64,000 nucleotides of DNA from Gammaproteobacteria bacterium (GTDB taxonomy: Bacteria > Pseudomonadota > Gammaproteobacteria > Pseudomonadales > Cellvibrionaceae). Made by a program: the position numbers and the translations under genes. The notes beneath the pieces are model-generated. The model was given only the letters and a program-made list of their open reading frames with translations. It was not told the origin of the DNA and searched no databases. Each line of letters begins with the position of its first letter. The stretch's first letter is position 1. The stretch is taken from positions 1 through 64,000 of the forward strand of contig SEBV01000011.1 of assembly GCA_004172865.1 (NCBI GenBank). The letters run 5' to 3'. Shown here one piece after another: positions 26,846 to 35,980 of the stretch.

Positions 26846-29281
26846 ATGACGCGATCAATTGGGAAACTTGAGAGAGGTATTGCAGCCCTGGCACTTTGCG
26901 CAAGCTTGGGCTTCAGTCACACCAGCAATGCGCTAACACCAGACTCAACCGCTCGAATTATTCCTTTGGATGATAAAGCCTGGTCAGGCAGCTCAGTTAA
27001 TGTGCTGGCCGGCGTTCACCAAAGCCTGTTTACCGAGAGCATTTACCAATACGCCGCCTATTACAACGGCGATGCTAATCTGATTCTCGCCAAGCGTCGC
27101 ATCGGTGAAGACGTCTGGCAAACCCAAAACACCGGCTTTAAAGCCAATGTGAAAGATGCGCACAACCACGTGAGTTTGGTAGTCGACGGCGCAGGTTTTC
27201 TGCATGTCAGCTGGGATCATCACAACAACACCTTACACTATGCGCGCAGCAAAACACCGGGCAGCCTCGAGCTAGGCGAACCGCAAGCGATGCTTGGCAA
27301 TCGCGAACAAAGCGTTAGCTACCCACAATTCTATCGTCTGCCCGATGGCGACTTGCTGTTCCAATATCGCGACGGCGGTTCCGGTAATGGCAATTTGGTA
27401 ATGAACCGCTACTCGTCCAAAAACCAACAATGGCAGCGAATTCAAGACACATTGATCGACGGTCAAGGGAAACGCAGCGCCTATTGGGATATGACTGTCG
27501 ATAAAAAAGGCGGCCTGCATTTGGCGTGGACATGGCGCGAAACGCCAGATGTTGCCAGCAATCATGATTTGGCTTATGCACATTCCACCGATAGTGGCGT
27601 GAGTTGGACAGGTTTGGATGGCAAGCCACTAAAACTTCCTATCACCCAAGCTAATGCCGACTACGCACTAAAAATTCCGCAAAAATCCAATCTGATGAAC
27701 CCGCCGGTCGTAGCAGCAGACAATAATGGTCGTCCGTTTATCACCTCTTATTGGTCGCCAACGCCCAGTAGCAAACCGCGTTTTAATGTGGTCTATGCCG
27801 ATAAAGGCACGTGGCAAACCATTGCTGGGCCGGAATCTGCGGAGAACTTTCAGTTAGGCGGTGAAGGAACCCTGCACCCGCCTATTTCGCGTGCCGCGCT
27901 TCTGGTGGAAACCGACTGGAAAGGCGCGTGGGTGCATTTAATCTATCGCAATAATCTCGGCCAAGTTACCGCAGCAACTATCGATAATCTCGGAAAACCT
28001 GTGTGGACCGAACACTTGCTTACTAAAGATAGCGTCGGCGCTTGGGAACCATCTTTCGATCCTGTGCAATGGAGCCGCATGGGCCAGGCGCAAATGCTGG
28101 TGCAAAACGTAGCCCAACAAAACGGCAATGACCAAACCGCTAGCCAGAGCACGTCGCCAATAGCGCTGCTCGCTTGGAGCACTAATTGGGAACGGCACCA
28201 AGCGTTACACCCTTCTCCTGAGCAGCCGATTCCAGCCAACCTGAATGAGCCGCTGCGTAAAAAAGCCATTGCCAAGATTGCGCAACAAACTGCCGATTGG
28301 CAGTGGCAACATTTTCCAACAAGCGGAGACTATGCCCCTAATGCATGGACCCTAGCGCCCTTCTATATCGGCAATTTAGCGGCGGCGACGAAAATCCCCA
28401 AGTTGGATTTAGAGCGCAAAACCCTCGCCCAAGCTGAAAAAATCAACTGGCAAGTCCATGAAAATATTTACGATGCCGATGACCATTGCATCATCCAGCC
28501 CTACTTGCATCTTTACTTGAAATACAAAGATCCCAAAATGCTCGCGCCCTCCAAAGCACGTTTGGACTACATACTCGCCAACCCCGCAACCTCATCGCTG
28601 GATTGGGCATCCCTCAATGATCGCAACCGTTGGAGCTGGAGCGATGCACTATTTATGGGGCCAATGAGTTGGCTGCTGATGTACGAAGCTACGGGCGATA
28701 AGCGCTATCTGGATTTTATGAATAAAGAATGGTGGGCGACGACCGAGCGGCTTTATCGCCCTGCGATTGGAATGTACTTCCGCGATGAATCCTATCTCGA
28801 CATGCGCGAGCGCAACGGTAAAACCATCCACTGGGCGCGCGGCACTGGCTGGTCAGTAGCAGGCTTGGTGCAAGTTCTGGAACATTTCCCCAAAGATCAC
28901 CCGGACTATTCGCGCTACCAATCGCAATTTAAAGAAATGGCCGCTGCCTTTATCAAAGCCCAACAACCTGACGGCCTCTGGCGACCCGGTATTCTAGATC
29001 CCCAAACCCATACCGCCCGCGAAACCAGCGGCACTGCGTTTATTACCTATGCCTTGGCATGGGGAATAAACCATAAAGTGCTGGACGAAAAAACCTACAA
29101 ACCCGCCATCATTAAAGGTTGGAATTCACTTACCGCCAGCGTAACCAGCGAAGGTAAACTGGAAAATGTACAACCTATCGGTGCTGCACCCCACGGCTTC
29201 GACCCAAGCAATTCCGAACCTTTTGCAACCGGTGCTTTTTTAATGGCCGCAAGCGAAGTTTATGGATTAGCGAAACGATAA
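26846..29281 (+). CDS. Secreted BNR_4 domain fused to a GH105/GH88-like hydrolase
   Basis: Two-domain exported protein of 811 residues. A signal peptide (cut near SNALT) precedes a BNR_4-type seven-bladed propeller (about 35-450) with HNHVSLVVDGAGFLHVSWDHH and SYPQFYRLPDGDLLFQYRDG; this fold also forms some polysaccharide lyases (PL24/PL25-type ulvan lyases). The C-terminal half (about 480-811) resembles unsaturated glucuronyl/rhamnogalacturonyl hydrolases: WSWSDALFMGP carries the expected aspartate, and HWARGTGWSVAGL and ETSGTAFITYAL are family-like. A chain combining lyase-like and unsaturated-uronide hydrolase domains could open an acidic polysaccharide and release its end sugar. Whether the propeller is catalytic is not shown. 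AAAAGGA precedes the ATG and a strong terminator follows. Confidence 0.82.
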   Translation: MTRSIGKLERGIAALALCASLGFSHTSNALTPDSTARIIPLDDKAWSGSSVNVLAGVHQSLFTESIYQYAAYYNGDANLILAKRRIGEDVWQTQNTGFKANVKDAHNHVSLVVDGAGFLHVSWDHHNNTLHYARSKTPGSLELGEPQAMLGNREQSVSYPQFYRLPDGDLLFQYRDGGSGNGNLVMNRYSSKNQQWQRIQDTLIDGQGKRSAYWDMTVDKKGGLHLAWTWRETPDVASNHDLAYAHSTDSGVSWTGLDGKPLKLPITQANADYALKIPQKSNLMNPPVVAADNNGRPFITSYWSPTPSSKPRFNVVYADKGTWQTIAGPESAENFQLGGEGTLHPPISRAALLVETDWKGAWVHLIYRNNLGQVTAATIDNLGKPVWTEHLLTKDSVGAWEPSFDPVQWSRMGQAQMLVQNVAQQNGNDQTASQSTSPIALLAWSTNWERHQALHPSPEQPIPANLNEPLRKKAIAKIAQQTADWQWQHFPTSGDYAPNAWTLAPFYIGNLAAATKIPKLDLERKTLAQAEKINWQVHENIYDADDHCIIQPYLHLYLKYKDPKMLAPSKARLDYILANPATSSLDWASLNDRNRWSWSDALFMGPMSWLLMYEATGDKRYLDFMNKEWWATTERLYRPAIGMYFRDESYLDMRERNGKTIHWARGTGWSVAGLVQVLEHFPKDHPDYSRYQSQFKEMAAAFIKAQQPDGLWRPGILDPQTHTARETSGTAFITYALAWGINHKVLDEKTYKPAIIKGWNSLTASVTSEGKLENVQPIGAAPHGFDPSNSEPFATGAFLMAASEVYGLAKR

Positions 29282-29311
29282 TTGTTTTAAAAAATATTGA
29301 AGATTAAAAAT

Positions 29312-29343
29312 AAAAAAAGAGCGCAAATTGCGCTCTTTTTTTG
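29312..29343. terminator. Bidirectional terminator after the BNR_4/GH105-like gene
   Basis: AAAGAGCGCAA pairs with TTGCGCTCTTT around 29326, giving an A-run on the left and a T-run on the right. It can serve both this gene and, less directly, the convergent chitinase gene. Confidence 0.85.
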
Positions 29344-29522
29344 CAGTTCACAAAAAACCTTCTTGCTCTTTTCCTTCCCAAGCTAGAGCTTGGGAGCGAG
29401 GCGAAAATTGCGCTTAGATATGAACAATCAAGAAAATAAATGGAAACTGAAAAATAATTTTCCAAAAATATTTTCAATATTTGTCTTTCTAATTTTGCTG
29501 CGCCCTAAAAATTATTCGATAT

Positions 29523-30962
29523 TTACAACTTCGTAAATTTAATCCAATTAATATTCCATCCACCTGTTGATGCGTAAATACCAAAGGTATAGGTGCCAGC
29601 ATTAATAGTTACTGTTTGTGAAACGGTTTGCCAATTTTGCCATCCACCTGTTGCCGTCACACCTACAGAAGGAAATGCGATTTGGTTGGTATTTAAATTC
29701 GCTGCAAGCACACCACCGGAAACGCTCGCGATGCGATATTCAATACGATAAGAACCGCTGCTTGGAATATTGATATTGGTGTATGACATCCAATCGCCGT
29801 TATCAATATAACCAACATTTTGGCCGCCGCCAGTATCAGACGTAGTCTCAGCCTGAACACCACTTTGATTGCTATAAGCTTCTGCTTGAATCAATAGGCT
29901 AGTGCCGCCAGTGCTGGTACCGCCGCCATTTATTTTGGTGCGAATTGCGGCGAGAAGACTATTTGATCCACTCGCATCTTGCGATAAATCCCAAATCATC
30001 ACACCTGAACCTTGGTCCATTGCCAATTGTGTTTTAGCTTGGATAGTGGGAATACCGTTGTAGGAAATGTACGCACAAGTTGCGCAACGAGTACCAACAA
30101 CATCGCTTTGTGCTTGCGCTACACCGTAGTTAGCAAGAATATCTTTGAAGGCGATTCCCGCTGGCATTCCGTTAAATCCCACGCCATAAAAAGGCACGCC
30201 AAGAATTAATTTTGCTTTTGGCAAACCACGATTCAACCAGGTTGAAATATCCGTTTGCGCTTTTGCATAAGATGAATGTTCACCGCCAACATTTCTGCCT
30301 GGGCCAGCACCGTCGTAAGACATGATATTGATAAAATCAAAATATTGGATTGAAGCAATAGGCAGCATGCCGCCATTGTAGGAGTCCGTTGCGGCCGTCA
30401 CTAATTTTCCTGGCAAGGCATTGCGTAATGCCTGAATGAATGGCGTGTAATTTCCGGCGTTATCGATTGCAGTTAACAATTCGCCTTCAAGGTCGACATC
30501 AACACCATCGAGATTCGACGAATTCACAAATGACACAATGTTATTCACCAAACCAGTTCGACTATCGCGTAACAAAGTTTTCCAATCACCCGCACACGCC
30601 GGAAGCCCGCCACCCGCAAGTGAGACCAATACTTTTGCGCCAGCGGCATGAGCTTTATTTACCACGTAAGTGATATCGCTCTTGGGAACATTTCCACCCG
30701 ATATACTCACCATACACATGGGGCCCGCACCATTACCAATGGCGCCATTAGCCGTGGGGTTTGCAAACGCAATATTCACGTGGGTGAGTTTGCTAAAGTC
30801 TGTTCTGTCTGCAACCGCCGTCATACCGGAATAAGAAGGAATGTAACCGACCAGCTTGGTTTGAGCGAATGATGCTTGCGAAAACATGCCCATCGCAAAA
30901 ACACTTAACGCGCTCATGAATACGGATTTTCGTGTGAATCTCATTATTTTATTAGCTGACAT
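29523..30962 (-). CDS. GH18 chitinase with C-terminal CBM6
   Basis: Secreted chitinase of 479 residues. The start at 30962 (MSANKIMRF) has GAGGGTG about 7 bases upstream; the open frame continues 29 codons further without a signal. A signal peptide ends at QASFA. The GH18 barrel (about 34-340) begins KLVGYIPSY and carries the catalytic DGVDVDLEG motif with the acid at E159, plus the SMAGG-equivalent SLAGGG and the MSYDGAGPG strand. A short Gly/Thr linker leads to a CBM6 (about 355-479) with the GYIDNGDWMSY and GGWNINWIKF motifs. Unlike the neighbouring cellulases it lacks poly-Ser linkers and CBM2/CBM10. Probable substrates are chitin or fungal wall chitin-glucan. Confidence 0.93.
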   Translation of the reverse strand: MSANKIMRFTRKSVFMSALSVFAMGMFSQASFAQTKLVGYIPSYSGMTAVADRTDFSKLTHVNIAFANPTANGAIGNGAGPMCMVSISGGNVPKSDITYVVNKAHAAGAKVLVSLAGGGLPACAGDWKTLLRDSRTGLVNNIVSFVNSSNLDGVDVDLEGELLTAIDNAGNYTPFIQALRNALPGKLVTAATDSYNGGMLPIASIQYFDFINIMSYDGAGPGRNVGGEHSSYAKAQTDISTWLNRGLPKAKLILGVPFYGVGFNGMPAGIAFKDILANYGVAQAQSDVVGTRCATCAYISYNGIPTIQAKTQLAMDQGSGVMIWDLSQDASGSNSLLAAIRTKINGGGTSTGGTSLLIQAEAYSNQSGVQAETTSDTGGGQNVGYIDNGDWMSYTNINIPSSGSYRIEYRIASVSGGVLAANLNTNQIAFPSVGVTATGGWQNWQTVSQTVTINAGTYTFGIYASTGGWNINWIKFTKL

Positions 30963-31394
30963 TCTAATGCACCCTCGTTTCGTTTTATAAAAAAGCACAA
31001 CGCTATTTTTGCGTTGGCATTTCTTGCAACAGGCAAGGAATATTTTCAAATCGATTTATTTGAATTAACTATCCCTGCGCTATCGCAGCCAATTTGACGC
31101 TAACACTCGAAAAAAATGTCTACAAGCGAGGGGATTAAACGAGGACCTGAATACCCTAAAGTCGTACTTGTGCGGAGAAAAGTGGAACACTGCGAGGGAG
31201 AGATCAAGATGCGAGTGGCGGCAAAATCAATAGTGCGTTAGAAAAGTAAAATCGTGAATTGGATTAACATCGCACAAAACCATAGGGGAATAAATCCCTC
31301 AAACACAATGTCCGAAAATAAGGGATCTACGTCATTTCTTCTTTCGTGTGCCAAGCGCATCATAGCCAAACTTTCCCACCCAGAGGATTTTGCA
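30963..31394. other. Divergent region between chitinase and GAPDH
   Basis: About 430 bp. The in-frame upstream extensions of both genes (to 31049 and from 31254) lack typical N-terminal sequence. No further gene, palindrome or recognised promoter was found. Confidence 0.4.
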
Positions 31395-32414
31395 ATGACA
31401 GTCAGAATAGCGATTAACGGTTATGGTCGTATTGGCCGCAATACACTGCGTGCTTTTTACGAGGCGAAGAAGAAACACGATATCAAAATAGTTGCCATTA
31501 ATGATCTTGGCAGCGCTGAAATTAATGCACATCTCACCCGCTTTGATACGACGCACGGTCGTTTTTTTGGCGAGGTTGCGGTGGAGAACGATTACTTGAT
31601 TGTGGAAGGTGATCGCATTCGCGTCTTGGCTGAGCGCGACCCGACCAAGTTGCCCTGGAAAGAATTGGATATCGATGTCGTACTTGAGTGTACTGGCCGT
31701 TTCGCGTCGAGAGATAAAGCATCTGCACATTTAACCGCTGGCGCAAAACGTGTAGTAATTTCTGCGCCCGCCGGTAAAGAAGTCGACGCGACTATCGTTT
31801 ACGGAGTAAACAACGAAGTTCTGCATGCGGATCATCGCATTATCGCTATAGGTTCATGTACCACAAACTGCTTGGGTACAGTCGCAAAACCACTTAACGA
31901 CCACATCGGGATTGTGGCGGGTACTATGACGACTATTCACTCAGTGACTAACGATCAGGTGCTGACCGACGTTTACCACGAAGATGTGCGCCGCGCGCGT
32001 TCAGCTATGCAGTCCATGATTCCCACCAAAACTGGCGCAGCGTCTGCGATTGGTTTGGTATTGCCGGAATTGGCGGGCAAGCTGGACGGCTATTCAATTC
32101 GCGTCCCCACGATTGACGTGTGCATGTTGGTATTGAGCTTCACCACCGGCCGCCCTACTTCTATCGAAGAAGTTAACAAGATAATTCTGGACGCTGCACA
32201 CGAAGGGCCGCTTGTAGGTTTGCTTAAAACCAATGATTTGCCTTTGGTTTCCAGCGATTTTATTCACAACGACGCCTCGTCAATTTTCGAACTGGGTATG
32301 ACCAAAGTAATCGGCGGCTCACATGCCACGGTTTACGCCTGGTACGACAACGAATGGGGCTTTGCAAATCGCTTGCTTGATAACGCTCTGGCATTCGGAA
32401 AATTGCCGTTGTAA
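31395..32414 (+). CDS. gap: Type I glyceraldehyde-3-phosphate dehydrogenase
   Basis: Oxidises glyceraldehyde-3-phosphate with NAD and phosphate to 1,3-bisphosphoglycerate in the cytosol. 339 residues from the start at 31395 ([16 protein letters not shown]), which has AGAGGA upstream. The Rossmann motif GxGxxG, the NAD-preferring aspartate of AINDLGS, the catalytic SCTTNC (C155) and the [16 protein letters not shown]-like [10 protein letters not shown] signatures are present. The [10 protein letters not shown] motif argues for GAPDH rather than erythrose-4-phosphate dehydrogenase, although length and N-terminus resemble Epd too. It is not beside pgk, so it may be a secondary isoenzyme. A GlxA-type regulator follows 14 bp downstream, suggesting cotranscription. 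Confidence 0.9.
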   Translation: MTVRIAINGYGRIGRNTLRAFYEAKKKHDIKIVAINDLGSAEINAHLTRFDTTHGRFFGEVAVENDYLIVEGDRIRVLAERDPTKLPWKELDIDVVLECTGRFASRDKASAHLTAGAKRVVISAPAGKEVDATIVYGVNNEVLHADHRIIAIGSCTTNCLGTVAKPLNDHIGIVAGTMTTIHSVTNDQVLTDVYHEDVRRARSAMQSMIPTKTGAASAIGLVLPELAGKLDGYSIRVPTIDVCMLVLSFTTGRPTSIEEVNKIILDAAHEGPLVGLLKTNDLPLVSSDFIHNDASSIFELGMTKVIGGSHATVYAWYDNEWGFANRLLDNALAFGKLPL

Positions 32415-32428
32415 TTTAGGATAAAAGC

Positions 32429-33379
32429 ATGGCACTCGACATAGGCTTTCTTGTTTACCCGCAATTTCAGCTGCTGGATCTCAGCGGTCCGCTTGCTGCA
32501 TTTCAAGTAGCGGGCCGAATCGCGGGCAACAATCCCTATCGATTGCGGGTCGTCTCGCCTAGCGGCGGCCCTATCGCCAGTTCATCGGGAATAGAAGTAT
32601 TAACCCAACCGATTGACGAGTGCTTTTTCGATACGTTCATAGTAGTTGGCGGCGGGGAAACACCAACATCACCCGCCAAAGCGGCGGAACTTGCGAGCAT
32701 CGCGCAAATCTGCGCACCCAGAGCGCGGCGTGTAGGCAGTGTATGCACGGGTGCGTTTGTGCTTGCAGCTGCAGGAATTTTGGATGGTAAACACGCAACC
32801 ACACACTGGCGTTATACCGCCGCACTTCAGCGATTATTTCCGCGTGTAAAAATTGATAGTGACCGCATATTTACGAAAGACGGCGCAGTCTGGACATCTG
32901 CCGGAATTAGCGCAGGAATTGATGTTGCGCTCGCGATGATTGAAGAAGACCTCGGCTTGCAAATTTCCCGAGCGGTTGCACAAGACTTGGTTGTTTACCA
33001 CCGTCGCCCCGGGGGGCAATCGCAATTTTCAACCTTGCTTGAACTTGATCCTGAATCAGATCGCATTCGCGCTGCGTTAAGTTTTGCGCGTGAACACCTT
33101 CATGAAAAATTAACAGTTGATCGATTAGCTGAAGTCGCTTGCTTAAGTTCACGCCAATTTGCGCGCGCCTTCTTAACAGAAACAGGTGAAACGCCTGCAA
33201 AAGCGATTGAACGTTTACGTGCGGAAGCAGCGAAATTACTTATTGAAGATAGCCTTGAGCCGATAGAAGTTATTGCAAAGCAAGTTGGATTTACTGACCC
33301 GGAGAGAATGCGCCGTGCGTTCGTGAGATTATTCGGCCAGCCGCCACAAGGCGTTAGGCGCGCTGCGCGCATGAATTAA
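32429..33379 (+). CDS. GlxA-type AraC regulator with DJ-1/PfpI domain
   Basis: Transcription regulator of 316 residues. The N-terminal half (about 1-190) is a DJ-1/PfpI-like domain (ALDIGFLVYPQFQLLDLSGPL, then VGSVCTGAFVLAAAG with the nucleophile-elbow cysteine). The C-terminal half (about 215-316) has two AraC helix-turn-helix motifs (LTVDRLAEVACLSSRQFARAF without the central break, and IEVIAKQVGFTDPERMRRAF). Such proteins sense small metabolites such as betaine, carnitine or aldehydes; the ligand here is unknown. The 14-bp spacing to the GAPDH gene suggests one transcript, so it may autoregulate that unit. Confidence 0.9.
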   Translation: MALDIGFLVYPQFQLLDLSGPLAAFQVAGRIAGNNPYRLRVVSPSGGPIASSSGIEVLTQPIDECFFDTFIVVGGGETPTSPAKAAELASIAQICAPRARRVGSVCTGAFVLAAAGILDGKHATTHWRYTAALQRLFPRVKIDSDRIFTKDGAVWTSAGISAGIDVALAMIEEDLGLQISRAVAQDLVVYHRRPGGQSQFSTLLELDPESDRIRAALSFAREHLHEKLTVDRLAEVACLSSRQFARAFLTETGETPAKAIERLRAEAAKLLIEDSLEPIEVIAKQVGFTDPERMRRAFVRLFGQPPQGVRRAARMN

Positions 33380-33390
33380 ATGTATACACA

Positions 33391-33420
33391 AATAATTTCA
33401 ATTGCGGAAATTATTCTTTT
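33391..33420. terminator. Convergent terminator hairpin
   Basis: AATAATTTC (33391-33399) pairs perfectly with GAAATTATT (33407-33415) over a 7-base loop and is followed by TCTTTTC. It lies between convergent genes; AT-rich, so only moderately strong. Confidence 0.5.
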
Positions 33421-34100
33421 CTTAATCGGCGACTTAAAAATAAAGCAACGCCACCGATAAACAATAACATCGAGCTTGGCTCAGGCACTCTCACCGCCGT
33501 CAATTTTGCAAAATCCAATTGATAATAAGCTTCATAAATTGTGCGAACGGTTGGAATACCATCGCTACCTATATTAAAAAAATCTTTCGTAAATAAAATA
33601 TCTGAACGGTTCGTCGTGAGTTTGTCAGGGCCGAAATCAAATTCAGTTACTTTATCATTCGTTAGCCAATCTAATTCTGGCGGTTCCACTCCAACAAATA
33701 CAGCGGTGCGAATTCCATCTACAACTGTAGCGTCGTAAATATTAAACGCATCGTTAAAAGGTTCTGGATTATCAGGCTCATTATAGCCGTTCGCAAATCT
33801 TACAAAATCCTGATTCAAACCCACGTTGGGAGCTACATATCCCGTTACAAAATCCTGCAGGCTAGGAATAATTTTGTATTCAGAATAATAAATATCCTGC
33901 GGGTACTGATCAGCTGAAAAGTCAAGATCAAACGTTAGCTTACCGCTTACAACATTTTCAAAATCATAACCTGAAGTATGCCGATCAGTAAGATGACCAG
34001 AATATTCCAGGGAGTAAGGAACTGCGTGCGCAATGAGGGGACTTAGCAAAACAGGAAGGCAACTGGCAGCCAACAGAAACAAGCAGGAACTTCTACGCAT
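33411..34100 (-). CDS. PEP-CTERM sorting-domain protein
   Basis: Exported protein of 229 residues. A signal peptide (cut near AHAVP) precedes a beta-rich middle region beginning YSLEYSGHLTDRH, with no enzyme motif seen. The C-terminus has the tripartite PEP-CTERM signal: VPEPSS, a hydrophobic helix (MLLFIGGVALFL) and a basic tail (SRRLRKE). Established knowledge of the family says exosortase cuts at this signal, often linked to exopolysaccharide and biofilm. No exosortase gene is in the window. GAGGAG-like AGGAG precedes the ATG, and a 19-bp dyad lies immediately upstream. Confidence 0.87.
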   Translation of the reverse strand: MRRSSCLFLLAASCLPVLLSPLIAHAVPYSLEYSGHLTDRHTSGYDFENVVSGKLTFDLDFSADQYPQDIYYSEYKIIPSLQDFVTGYVAPNVGLNQDFVRFANGYNEPDNPEPFNDAFNIYDATVVDGIRTAVFVGVEPPELDWLTNDKVTEFDFGPDKLTTNRSDILFTKDFFNIGSDGIPTVRTIYEAYYQLDFAKLTAVRVPEPSSMLLFIGGVALFLSRRLRKE

Positions 34101-34112
34101 CGGGTTCTCCTC

Positions 34113-34131
34113 ACGTATTCATTGAATACGT
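34113..34131. promoter_or_regulatory. Dyad upstream of the PEP-CTERM gene
   Basis: ACGTATTC and GAATACGT are perfect inverted repeats around ATT, 12 bp before the start codon and touching the ribosome binding site. It could be an operator or a translation-blocking hairpin. Confidence 0.4.
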
Positions 34132-34544
34132 CAATATGTGGAGCATGTCGTGAATGTCGCCAAACCTTATAATCAACTTATGCTTTCGATATTTGTCGAA
34201 TCAAAGAAGACTACAAAAATTTCATTCCAATTAAGACTGAAAAATTAAACCATCCTATCCAACGAATATATCCATTTCAATGTCGAGCAACGATTCAATT
34301 GAGTGCAATTTAAATAAGTATTTTTCAAAAAATGTGAATTGATTTATTTTCTTAAGAAAATAAAGTTTTCACTAGAATCCAAGCAATTTGCGAACCAACG
34401 ACCTAAATCACTGATTTTTATAAGATAGGAATTTTGGAAAAAATAAAATCGTAAAATAATTCGACAGTAGAATTTTCAAAGCAATTATTTAAACGAGTTG
34501 AGCAGAAAATATTGATGATATAGACACGAAAAATTGCATCATTA

Positions 34545-34645
34545 ATGCGCCGCCGTAGACGCTTAAACTCTCGGTGCACCCTAATTGCAAACGCGATTGC
34601 TCAACGATGTGCACTCTTGATTCACCCTCTATTTTGGCGGCGCAT
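34545..34645. repeat. Nested inverted repeat, possible structured RNA
   Basis: ATGCGCCGCC (34545-34554) pairs perfectly with GGCGGCGCAT (34636-34645). Inside, GTGCAC (34574-34579) can pair with GTGCAC (34609-34614). The GC-rich stems stand out in an AT-rich region. No known RNA family was recognised. Confidence 0.4.
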
Positions 34646-34694
34646 AAACGCACAATTAAAGTGCCTTATGGTCAGATTAGTGATTATTGAAAAA

Positions 34695-35795
34695 TTATTT
34701 TGGTCGCGGCTTTTTCAATCGCTTATCGGGCTGGCTCAATTTGCCAAGTCGTAATTCTCCGACAGCATTGGCTACCGCTTTTGCCACATTGCTAACCTCA
34801 TCCTGAACCGCTTGGTCGCGATCTAATACTTCATGGCTTTGTGCGTAGGATTCGTAATAACCAATAAAGCGATCCAAACGAGAATTCACGCCAGCATCCA
34901 TTAATCCCATCCAATCCAACCAATCGGACAATCCGCGCCTTACGCCTTCAATTCCGGCCACATCACCGTGTACAACTAAGCCGTAGGTGCGCCCTGCGAG
35001 ATGTTTGGGATAATCCCAACCCGCTAACTCTATTGCTTTGGCTTCGGCGGCTTTTTTGCCGTGAGTTCGTGTTGGGTCTGGGTTTCCACCATCGGAACAA
35101 ACCAGGCGATCAATCATTAACTTCAATACGCTCGGCGTTTGGTACCAATAAACCGGTGTGAGAATAATTACGCCATGGGCCGCAACCCATTTTTCGTAAA
35201 TCTCCGCCATCCAATCGTTTGTTTGGCGCTCGGCATGATTGGGATAACAACTACAAGGCCAATGACAAAGAGGCATAGCGGTAGACACACAACCTTTGCA
35301 GGGGTGAATATGTTTGTCGTAATCCGATGTGAGCAAACTTAAATCAAGAATATCAACCTCAATATTTGCCGCTAATAATTCCTGCTTTGCTAATTGCGTG
35401 AGTCGCCAGGTTTTGGATATTTCCCCCGGGCAAGTGCCATCATTTCGTGCAGATGCGCAAATTAATAATACGCGTGATTGTGTCGCGGGATCTTTTTGTT
35501 TGGCTTCCGCATCGAGAAGTGTGCGACGAGTTTGTTTCCATTCCGCCGAGAGATCATAATCAGGATCAAAAAACTCCGCGCCTGCTTTTTCAGTGATGGG
35601 CGCTTTACGTCCATCCTGATAATTTTGCCAGGCTATTTCCTCAACCTTTGCCAATTCATCAACGACTGTAATAAATCGCGGGTCAATAAAAGATTTATGA
35701 AATTCCTGATGAAATGCATCACGCTCTAATTTGGATGGTGCCTGGCCAGTGCGTGGAGATAAATTTGGTGAGGCTTGTTGTTCTGATTGCGACAT
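34695..35795 (-). CDS. Flavodoxin-fold NAD(P)H-dependent oxidoreductase with Cys cluster
   Basis: Predicted FMN reductase-like protein of 366 residues. A polar N-terminal region (about 1-100) precedes the flavodoxin-like fold, which starts RVLLICASARNDGTCPGE and includes VIILTPVYWYQTPSVLKLMIDR split across the FMN-contact loop. Between them lies a compact cysteine cluster, CKGCVSTAMPLCHWPCSC (CX2CX7CX3CXC, about residues 174-191), which could bind an iron-sulfur cluster or metal, as in iron-sulfur flavoproteins, though the spacing differs. AAGGAG precedes the ATG. It is monocistronic; the OmpA terminator lies upstream. Confidence 0.82.
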   Translation of the reverse strand: MSQSEQQASPNLSPRTGQAPSKLERDAFHQEFHKSFIDPRFITVVDELAKVEEIAWQNYQDGRKAPITEKAGAEFFDPDYDLSAEWKQTRRTLLDAEAKQKDPATQSRVLLICASARNDGTCPGEISKTWRLTQLAKQELLAANIEVDILDLSLLTSDYDKHIHPCKGCVSTAMPLCHWPCSCYPNHAERQTNDWMAEIYEKWVAAHGVIILTPVYWYQTPSVLKLMIDRLVCSDGGNPDPTRTHGKKAAEAKAIELAGWDYPKHLAGRTYGLVVHGDVAGIEGVRRGLSDWLDWMGLMDAGVNSRLDRFIGYYESYAQSHEVLDRDQAVQDEVSNVAKAVANAVGELRLGKLSQPDKRLKKPRPK

Positions 35796-35927
35796 AAAAT
35801 CTCCTTCAAGCTACTCTTTGTAGCTTTCAAAATGAAATTTTAATCTGCGATAATTTTTTTATATGTTCGTTGGTACGCTTAGTATAAATGGGTAACAATA
35901 ATTGAAATTTGCTACAAATTTTAGGCG

Positions 35928-35960
35928 AAAAAAAGAGCGCATAAATGCGCTCTTTTTTTT
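35928..35960. terminator. Terminator of the OmpA-family gene
   Basis: AAAGAGCGCA pairs with TGCGCTCTTT around TAAA, with long A- and T-runs on either side, so it works on both strands. Confidence 0.88.
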
Positions 35961-35980
35961 ATTGCGTTATAAGCCAAAAA

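Larger units (their letters stand above)
34101..34694. other. AT-rich intergenic region with a nested inverted repeat
   Basis: Nearly 600 bp without a credible gene; a 69-codon frame at 34545-34754 has no ribosome binding site and runs into the oppositely oriented flavoprotein gene. It contains the dyad at 34113-34131 and the nested inverted repeat at 34545-34645. Confidence 0.5.

Noticed and set aside
31395-32414. Erythrose-4-phosphate dehydrogenase (epd)
   Set aside because: Length and N-terminus fit, but the [10 protein letters not shown] motif and the lack of a following pgk favour GAPDH.
34545-34754. 69-codon ORF beginning MRRRRRLN
   Set aside because: Starts inside the nested inverted repeat, lacks a ribosome binding site and runs into the opposite-strand flavoprotein gene.
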